DNA of 64,000 nt from assembly GCA_963978545.1 (NCBI GenBank), contig OZ021727.1, positions 58,602,487 to 58,666,486 on the forward strand. Reading direction: 5' to 3'. Origin of the DNA: Linyphia triangularis. Taxonomy: Eukaryota; Arthropoda; Arachnida; Araneae; Linyphiidae. Shown in pieces: positions 58,601-64,000 of the stretch. The translations under genes were made by a program, and so were the position numbers. The stretch's first letter is position 1. Each line of letters starts with the position of its first letter. The notes under the pieces were generated by a model, which saw only the letters and a program-made list of their open reading frames with translations, did no database searches and was not told where the DNA came from.

Positions 58601-61600
58601 TAAACAACAACAAATGGCGGAAGATTACAACACATGTTTATATATAGGGAAAATATAATCAAAAAATTAATATAAAACGATGTTTAAGATCGTATTAATA
58701 CTTTTCATGATAATGGGTGATATAAAAAAATAACTTAAAGTGTTAAAAATGCTATTTTTTAAATCTTGATATAATTTTGACTGCGCCATCTCATGGCGAT
58801 TCTAATAATGTCTGCAAACAAGTCGGGGAAAATTAGTTCTCAATATAGTTGTTATTTTATAAGTTATGTGCATATTTAAACGTGGGAACATTGTCATTTT
58901 CGTTAAAATGTAGTAATTAAAATGCTTAAGTAATACATTTTTGTAGTTTTGTTTGATGGCAAACGAAATCTTTTTGTAAGCGTTTTTTTCCCTCTTGTCC
59001 CATAGTCTAATGCCACAAATACCTGTTGAATTTCAGACGCACTGGGTCGTCACGTGATCGTCTGGTGAATTGTAAGAAATTGAATCTATATATTTAATAG
59101 GCAATACGTTTTTTGGGGTTAGTCCGTCCGCCTAAACTACTCAACCAATTTCAATGATCAAGGTGTCATTTTAAAGGAAATAAGCTGTAGATTTGCCAAA
59201 ACGTGCCAAAATAATTTATTAACACTTTATTAATTAGTTAAATTTCAATATTTTTTATCATTAAGCTACTACAAAGCCTCAATGATTTTGAATATAAGAA
59301 TGGCAACATCCTTAAGTAAACAAACCCGCTGCTCGGGGGTTCAACCAACCAACCAACCAACCGTTGCTAATTTTAAAGCTATCCTTACGTATGTAAACAA
59401 CAAACCCGTTGCTAATTTTAAACTCTTCGTTTCAAAGTTGATTTTTTCTGTTTTTCTGAAGCATTTTTGTATTAGAGTAATTATTATTTTGAAGTATTTC
59501 TATCCAGAAAATGCCTCGCGTTGGACGTCGTTCTCTAACGGGGCGACTTATCAGAATAAATAAAAGATATTGGGACTTCAATGTAAGGGCATAACTAATG
59601 AAGTTTTAAGTCAGAATGTTGGCGGATAGTATATTTAACTTTCTATTATGAAACTTGCAATTTGGGTGTTTTTTCTATTAGGCCTTACATTAAATTTATA
59701 AAAATTTGGTTACATTTTTTATGGCTGGCAAACCTATTCGAGCGCAGCAAGATGTTTTAACCACAAATCCGAGCGCAGCGAGGTGTTTGGGGGGTTGGCG
59801 AGCGTTAGCGAGCAGGGGGTGAAGCCCCCTAGTGCGTTGTTTAATTACTTGCTAAGGTAAGAGCTTCGAGATAGGACCTTCATCAGGCGATGATGGATTA
59901 TTATTTCTGTGTTAAAAATGAACATTTGTTCGGAACGGTGCTGTGCGTTTTTAGATTTAGTAATAATTTTTGAGAACTTTGCCTTTTTTCTGTTACAACT
60001 TAATTGTGACAGTTGTCTTAAGTAAGTTTTAGGTTGAAAGGATTAACACATTACAGAGTTGCATTAACATTAAGATTGATCCAACACAAAACTAATGTTT
60101 AGATACTCAGCAGAGTTCCTCTGTCTATTCCTAATATTATAGCTACATAACCTGCAAGTGTAAATTATGTCGCCCAAGGTAAGGCCAATGGCGGCTCGTC
60201 GGGTACAGCAAGTACAGCAGGGCTGCATCTAAATTATTAGTTTAATATTAAAATTTAAACTAATAATTTAGATTGTTAATAATTGCTAGTGAATTTTTAT
60301 TACTTATTTTACTAATTTTCATAAATGTAGATGAGAATCGCAAATAAAGATGGAATTTCTACGCTAGGTAAAAAAAAAAAAAAATCTCTGATAAATAACA
60401 AACCTGTTGCGCAATGCACTATTGAGGAAAAAACCCAACTGAAATCAAATAAATCTGACGATCGTCGAGCGAGGTAGAGCTTCAGGAGTGAAATTCCAAA
60501 AAAGCTACAACGTTGGTATGGTAACAAGTTCTAAAATGAAATCTCCCTCCACGCTAAATGGATACGGCATTGCGGCGAAATGCAGCCCATTCAAATTGTC
60601 CGACTTCGCAGTTGAAATTGTAAATTAGATGAACCCGTGTGTGTGAATCGGGATCTGTGGGTGCGAGAAAAACAAGCATTTCTTACAATTTTCTCCACCA
60701 AACGGAAATAGTTTCCGTGTTAAGTTTACGCATGTGTTTTCTTGTTATTTCTTAAGTTAAAGCTTATAACTTAACCATTTTGAAACATGAAGCCCCGTTA
60801 TAAGTAAGTTAAAGTAAGGTATTTTTTTATATTTTCTTTCTCGTATCATTTTGTAAATACTGAAAGGAAACTTTCAGTTTGAGTAAATAAGATTACAGAA
60901 TTTCCATTCATTAATGAATCTGGTGTGTGTGTGTGGGGGGGGGGGGGGGGTGAAGTGAAGTCACTGTTCTGGCTGCACTGACATTTTTTGACGACGGGAC
61001 GCCACTGAGTAAGGCTGGTTTTCACCATCTCAAATTTCAGCCCCTAACTTCTGCATTTAGAACTCTGCTTTTATTGTTATCTTCTAGTACCATGCGTATA
61101 GATTTAAAAGAATAACTTATTAATTGTCAAACGTATCTGTTCAAGTCTCTATGTAGTCTTACATGGTTTTTGAAAGGATTAATAAAGTGGATACCGTTAC
61201 AAAATGTATTGATATCTTAAAACAACAAGTAGGCATTGTACAAAAACTCTACTTATTATTACGGTCAATCAGAAATCCCTAAGCTTCCAAGAATCAGCGT
61301 TTCCTTTTTTGGGACAACTCTACGCTGTTGATCTGAATTGAGATTACTGCGTAAAATTCTGAACATTTTGTTTGGTGCTTTTTTGCTACAACATGCCGTT
61401 GTTTTTTCTTTTTTAGATCGAAAGTATCCTTTACTAAAAGCAGCTTTGCTAAGTGGCGTGGAAGTAATCTCATTTCAAATATTACAAATTTGTTGGATGA
61501 AGTCCACTTTCGTGGAAATATTTTTTGATGAAACTTTTCCGATTCAATGGCAAAATTCCTTTTTATAAAGAGTACTGAAAATGTTTACAATACTTTAGTT

Positions 61601-62344
61601 TTTCTTTAGTGGATGAAAAGGCATTGACGATGATTATGATACTTTTGCAATGAATAATTTTTTACAAATCGGGCGTAGTTCATTAGATGCGAATGATATT
61701 TTTATTTCCTGGTAGATATTAATTTTTTTCTTCAATGTTTTAGGAATTGTTCAACAGAATCAATTGAAAAGGATTGTAAAATTACAAACAACGTTGTAAA
61801 ATTAAAAATTTATTCCATTGTTGATATTAAAACAGCACTGCAGTGAGTAATGGAAACAGATAATAAGTGAGACTTGGTTTTTACTAAGTAGTTTGAAGTA
61901 ACAAATATAAAAATACAAAAATGACGATTAACTACAGACATACGGCTTATTTAAGTTGACCAAGTCTAACTCTTAATCATTCAATACAGATCCAGCTGTC
62001 TTTGAAAATTATTTACTGCAGTGCAATTTACGATGTGGCATGGTATATTGCTCCATTCATTAACCACTTAATAGTAAAAAGTTTTCTATTTTCTCATATT
62101 CCTCTGAACGAAGAGCCATACGACTTGATATTTGTCAATATTAAGACATATTCCATTTGATTTATAAAATTTCTACCTCTTCTGTTTGGATTGTCTACTT
62201 GGCGACGCTTCTTAACCACCACGCAGGCTACTATCACGATAACCACGAGTACAACCACAGCACACGCACTAGGCACCATGATGCTCAAACTTCTGTAGAA
62301 AAGGGGCCTCCTTTCGTCCATGCTCAAAGGAGGAGGTACGGTGG
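46627..62344 (-). CDS. 3' exons of a single-pass membrane receptor, Dscam-family candidate
   Basis: Exons on the minus strand, 5' to 3': 62344-62177, 56183-55936, 54282-54210 (5' edge uncertain), 52978-52894 (optional), 51190-51070, 47600-47478, 46682-46627 (stop). From 54,210 onward the phases agree if the 85-nt exon is skipped. The first exon carries a Pro-rich juxtamembrane stretch, a hydrophobic helix (VPSACAVVVLVVIVIVACVV) and a basic stop-transfer KKRR, so the receptor spans the membrane once. The tail has tyrosine motifs (QLYYPSPYA, HEHIYDVPYPP). The ATVPPP-to-helix arrangement and the YYPSPYA motif recall arthropod Dscam tails. Extracellular Ig/FNIII exons would lie right of the window. 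The Dscam name is inference. Confidence 0.6.
47478..47600 (-). CDS. membrane receptor exon near the C-terminus
   Basis: Acceptor tcattcag, donor gtaaga, 123 nt. Encodes GDESENETTYIFNREVPASY and SEAECDRDLHEFCEK. Acidic, phase 1 at both ends. Confidence 0.75.
48000..49120. other. intron or intergenic DNA, no gene seen
   Basis: Moderately AT-rich. It contains ctcgctaacgctcg at 49,020, reminiscent of the inverted Helitron subterminal motif, but no clear element end. Confidence 0.5.
49124..49800 (+). repeat. four diverged copies of a ~100-bp motif at irregular spacing
   Basis: Copies start near 49,124, 49,253, 49,402 and 49,699. Each contains (a)cttgtcatc.tc, a dinucleotide-rich middle and a tgacaatgcatt-like block, three of them ending in caagttttggg or catgttttggt. 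A TG/G tract interrupts at 49,483-49,504. Confidence 0.7.
49855..50100 (-). repeat. dispersed repeat family R3, minus copy
   Basis: Diverged inverse of 33,000-33,240; shared ends gggcccccattgacgatt and acaataattta. Confidence 0.75.
50339..50411. repeat. poly(A)/TA low-complexity tracts
   Basis: Two A runs around 50,339-50,360 and 50,388-50,411 separated by TATATATTTTTT. No element structure. Confidence 0.85.
51070..51190 (-). CDS. membrane receptor exon open in two frames
   Basis: Acceptor cttttcag, donor gtgagt, 121 nt. Phase 0 reading is VSFQYMQYDQAHRHTEKEGP and ends in the phase needed by 47,600-47,478. With the 85-nt exon included, the reading becomes Ser/Arg-rich (SSTPSHRERRSSSKSRNSN) and is also open throughout. 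Confidence 0.75.
51291..51351. repeat. perfect 28-bp hairpin
   Basis: Arms 51,291-51,318 and 51,324-51,351 are exact reverse complements around the loop aagtg. It lies in an intron of the membrane-receptor gene, about 100 bases upstream (minus strand) of the dual-frame exon. Confidence 0.96.
51920..52112 (-). mobile_element. tRNA-derived SINE candidate
   Basis: On the minus strand it opens with a tRNA-like head (52,106-52,032) followed by a body of about 100 bases (down to about 51,930). Pol III A and B boxes are recognisable. The 3' tail is not clear. Confidence 0.6.
52032..52106 (-). tRNA. tRNA-like SINE head, degenerate
   Basis: 75 bases starting GCCGACC and ending GTTAGGC (about 5 of 7 acceptor pairs). 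Box A is TAGTGGTTAGAATG (52,091-52,078) and box B is a perfect GGTTCGAGTCC (52,052-52,042). The T arm pairs (GCGGG/CCCGT), but the anticodon stem does not form a canonical 5-bp helix. I regard it as a tRNA-derived head rather than a working tRNA. Confidence 0.5.
52113..52893. other. intronic AT-rich DNA, no gene seen
   Basis: A-run at 52,254-52,275, T-run at 52,810-52,823. A 64-codon plus ORF at 52,561 is not convincing. Confidence 0.5.
52894..52978 (-). CDS. 85-nt frame-shifting cassette exon
   Basis: Strong acceptor tatttcag and donor gtaagt. Only one frame is open (HVDEDTYSHIMENSNIPLHP ...), and it fits the phase left by the exon at 54,210. Because 85 is not a multiple of three, inclusion changes the frame of the next exon. 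Confidence 0.6.
53242..53478. mobile_element. foldback (MITE-like) with ~90-bp arms
   Basis: The arms 53,242-53,331 and 53,388-53,478 are about 95 percent identical in inverse orientation. The ~56-base centre repeats gattgtaaataatttttat directly. No target duplication was identified. Confidence 0.88.
54210..54282 (-). CDS. membrane receptor exon (5' edge uncertain)
   Basis: The minus frame MHHPDKLQLYPSTSTYKGCD LPFE ends at donor gtaggt in phase 0. The only nearby AG (taataag) leaves one extra base, which fits the alternative upstream donor rather than the stronger one, and the acceptor lacks a pyrimidine tract. The exon is likely real from composition and donor; its start is a guess. Confidence 0.55.
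55936..56183 (-). CDS. membrane receptor exon: cytoplasmic tail with tyrosine motifs
   Basis: Acceptor ctccccag, donor gtgagt after Trp, 248 nt, in phase with the previous exon. It encodes DSRFRDDKSTEGMSMSVMD, a Ser/Gly stretch, LYYPSPYAMSHVPMF and GRHEHIYDVPYPPKW. An alternative donor gtgggt four bases earlier would end in another phase, which would suit the next exon's likely acceptor. Confidence 0.8.
56219..56490. mobile_element. foldback with ~115-bp arms next to the receptor exon
   Basis: Arms at about 56,219-56,333 and 56,371-56,490 share gggaacggcgcgg(c/t)tacaagcc and gaaatcttaaggag(g/t)gtgg. It lies within 36 bases of the acceptor of the exon ending at 56,183. Confidence 0.85.
57171..57195. 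repeat. 11-bp hairpin in the LINE 3' region
   Basis: cctggtctgac, loop gaa, gtcagaccagg, just inside the LINE 3' tail. LINE 3' stem-loops can be recognised by the element's RT; that role here is inference. Confidence 0.9.
57220..58115 (-). pseudogene. LINE ORF2 C-terminus with RNase H domain
   Basis: The minus frame from 58,115 carries an RNase H domain: KIYTDGSK with D near 57,930, the E in FRSELHAIEKGL near 57,800, D in WILSDCRSSIQH near 57,740, and WIPSHVDLHGNELADGLAKK near 57,590. A C-terminal Cys/His-like remnant follows (GHLKCLSYSEG). The frame then shifts near 57,320, and the element's stop falls further on in another frame. The reading upstream of 58,115 (up to 58,308) is host sequence that happens to be open, so the apparent 349-residue ORF is a chimera. 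RT itself is lost with the 5' end. Confidence 0.85.
59085..59832 (+). mobile_element. non-autonomous Helitron, 748 bp
   Basis: It begins TCTATATATTTAA and ends with a hairpin AGGGGGTGAAGCCCCCT (59,814-59,830) overlapping CTAG (59,829-59,832), then T, which is the expected 3' pattern (hairpin, CTRR, target A/T). The subterminal gcgagcgttagcgagc repeats are typical. The middle encodes MPRVGRRSLTGRLIRIN, similar to the start of Helitron Rep-helicase proteins, but no catalytic part. It needs an autonomous partner. Confidence 0.8.
59341..59362 (+). repeat. (CCAA)n microsatellite inside the Helitron
   Basis: Five uninterrupted ccaa units. Confidence 0.9.
60229..60271. repeat. 16-bp hairpin
   Basis: ctaaattattagttta and its reverse complement, loop 11 bases, following gcagggctgcat. 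Confidence 0.9.
60560..62176. other. intronic DNA of the receptor gene, no gene seen
   Basis: Includes the TG/G tract at 60,920-60,951 and the 76-codon plus ORF at 61,338, which I cannot support as coding. Confidence 0.5.
60920..60951 (+). repeat. (TG)n followed by a G run
   Basis: tgtgtgtgtgtg then about 17 G, similar to 49,483-49,504. Long G runs can form quadruplexes. Confidence 0.85.
62177..62344 (-). CDS. membrane receptor exon: juxtamembrane, transmembrane helix, basic anchor
   Basis: Acceptor ccttttcag, donor gtagaa, 168 nt, entering after one codon base. Residues 1-25 are TVPPPLSMDERRPLFYR and follow-on. About 22 hydrophobic residues come next, then KKRRQVDNPNRR. No Cys-rich or Ig motif is included. 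Confidence 0.8.
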
Positions 62345-62789
62345 CTGAAAAGGAACATTTGAAACATGTTTTAAGGAATTTAAAGATACATTTGTGCGTA
62401 CAAAAAGGCAAGTTGTGGAAGGATTACCAACTTATGTCTATTAATTACTCAAAAATGTGATATAGTAGCTACAAAATGCTTGTCTGTTTTTTACACAGCT
62501 AAAACTATTTTGAAGGCAATTTAATTTTCTGTTGTATAGTCCTGCAATTAGTTTTATTGAATGCCTATTTATCAAAACGTTCCAGATTCGATCAATGCAA
62601 ATTCTAAAAGAAATCCAAGTTGTACAAAATTCATATTGTAAAAGAAATAATAATACTGCGGAAAATATTAGTATCTTTTTATACTTTCAAGAACCAAAAT
62701 GTTAACACAGGATAATGAAGGTATTACAATCGGTAAAAAAAAAATCTATAAATTTTTTGGAATTACTGTGCGTTTTGAAACATCCCGAG

Positions 62790-63324
62790 TTCAACTAGGT
62801 GTGTGAAATATCGCACAACATTTAAAAAATAGGTGGGGATGTTTAGAACATCTTTAGAGGTATTAGCACATAGATTATAATCTAAATTTTTAGTGCCGTT
62901 TTTTAACAATTGCTGAAAAACATGATTTTTTATGACTTCAACTTTATGCGCATGCGCAATTTCGGCAAAAGCATTAATGGTAGGTCCCACGACCACAACT
63001 AACCCGTACACCAAATTTGAATATCGTAGGTCAGTTCGTTCGGGAACTATGCTGATCACAGACATGCATTTTTTCTAGACCACTTTTTTGAAATAAGGAT
63101 GTTCAAAAACGTAGACTTCAATTCAATTTTCTTCAACTTCTTTCAACTTCAACTTTCAATTGCAGTATAATACTGGTCACTACATTTAAATTTGACATGA
63201 AATAGTGTTATTACCATTTCCATTCATTTAAAAAAAATGGACAGTTTGACGATAATTCTTACCTGAGAAAAAAATATAGAGAGCCCACTTTTTGAAAGTT
63301 AGGGGTTTCAAAATGTGGAGAAAT

Positions 63325-63359
<35 letters not shown>

Positions 63360-63420
63360 TCGGCCGAGAACAATATTTCATTTTCCTATGTTAACGTATG
63401 GGTATTTGAAAGTAAAAAGT
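62790..63420 (-). repeat. dispersed repeat family R1, minus-oriented copy
   Basis: The reverse complement carries cttt-caaatacccata, a long T run, gcatttctccac and gacctacgatattcaaattt in the same order as 21,730-22,180. A 100-codon minus ORF (63,065-62,763) is part of it. Confidence 0.85.
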
Positions 63421-63717
63421 GCTCTATAAATAATACAACCCATAAAAACTGAGTTTTTAAAAATCTTTTTTATGCATTTGTCAATTTTTATATTCATTAA
63501 CACAGCGCCAATATTAAAACATTTCTATCAGCAAAATGTGCGGCGAACTATGTTTTAAAAATAAACTTGAGTTTATGATATCACATCCAAATATCATTTG
63601 GGCAATTCTCTGGCTGACGCACGGGACATTTTGGCTCTTTTTTCTACTCGTAAACAGAAAAGAATGATAAAATTAAGATGAATCTAGTGTATATGTTTTA
63701 TTTTATATCATATAACT

Positions 63718-63877
63718 TGGTGACAAAGTTATATGGAAAAATAATTATTTTAAATAGGTTAAAAATGCATTTATATCGTCTGACGCACAAGACAAGGACG
63801 TGTCCCTTGCGTCAGACGATATAAATCCATATTTGACCTAGTTAAAATAATTATTTATCCATATAACTTTGTTACTA
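63718..63877. mobile_element. foldback with ~70-bp arms at the right edge
   Basis: 63,718-63,787 and 63,808-63,877 are inverse copies (about 90 percent). The inner 15 bases (atatcgtctgacgca) match exactly. The motif ctgacgcacgggaca also occurs just outside at 63,613, suggesting a larger element. Confidence 0.85.
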
Positions 63878-64000
63878 ATAGGCTGAGAAGCGACTGCAAT
63901 TTTTGGACCCCATCGATCCTCATTCTGAATTTTTTATAAAAAATTTGAGAAAAGTGAGTAGATTACGAATCCACTGGTCTGCCGTGGCAAAAATGGCCGA

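Noticed and set aside
59282..59563. 93-codon plus ORF
   Set aside because: It overlaps the Helitron and its CCAA microsatellite; the better reading (MPRVGRRS) is in another frame.
61338..61568. 76-codon plus ORF
   Set aside because: No recognisable motif and length expected by chance; no splice support.
62763..63065. 100-codon minus ORF
   Set aside because: Lies in repeat R1; the other copy at 22 kb has stops in the same frame.
1..64000. CRISPR array, operon or bacterial-type features
   Set aside because: The window is eukaryotic; spaced short repeats present are tandem satellites with no spacers.

Overview
The window is eukaryotic nuclear DNA and looks like an arthropod genome, probably a chelicerate and perhaps a spider. 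It is strongly AT-rich. It has multi-exon genes with GT-AG introns of 0.1 to 6 kb, a flotillin-1 with an arthropod-like N-terminus, a Dscam-like membrane-protein tail, and a dense mix of decayed transposons (Ty3/gypsy, Copia, BEL/Pao, non-LTR, Helitron, Tc1/mariner, hAT-like, tRNA-derived SINE). The taxonomic call is inference; no host RNA gene or barcode locus is present.

Positions 1-14,300 are mostly mobile DNA. A broken Ty3/gypsy element with one recognisable LTR occupies 1-3,402. A four-copy tandem repeat of about 350 bp lies at 4,380-5,600. A patch of older repeats follows, and a nearly intact Copia element (6,720-11,432, minus strand) is inserted in it. The Copia element has two 272-bp LTRs differing at one base, a 5-bp target duplication and a half-tRNA type primer site, but its gag-pol frame is interrupted. 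An unassigned ORF with a heptapeptide repeat follows at about 11,750-12,328, then the 5' half of a BEL/Pao element (12,820-14,240).

Positions 16,500-44,300 hold an unassigned minus-strand ORF and then the main gene, a complete 12-exon flotillin-1 on the plus strand (coding 17,762-41,877, 429 residues, all junctions in phase). Its introns contain a TA-flanked MITE, a 1.8-kb foldback, a solo LTR with heat-shock-like elements, hAT-like elements and a long-inverted-repeat element. Flotillin is a membrane-raft scaffold protein.

Positions 44,300-64,000 hold a Tc1/mariner relic. They also hold the 3' exons of a large minus-strand gene (62,344 down to 46,627) encoding a transmembrane helix and cytoplasmic tail, probably a Dscam-family receptor whose extracellular exons lie beyond the right edge. 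It is convergent with flotillin. One 85-nt exon would shift the frame of the next exon, which is open in two frames, so two alternative tails are possible. The gene's 6-kb intron carries a 5'-truncated LINE with a perfect 13-bp target duplication and a short Helitron. Several hairpins and foldbacks are scattered through this half.

No clear undescribed system was found. The most checkable unusual points are the dual-frame exon, the heat-shock-like solo LTR, the young but broken Copia element and the hairpins that look like template-switch products.
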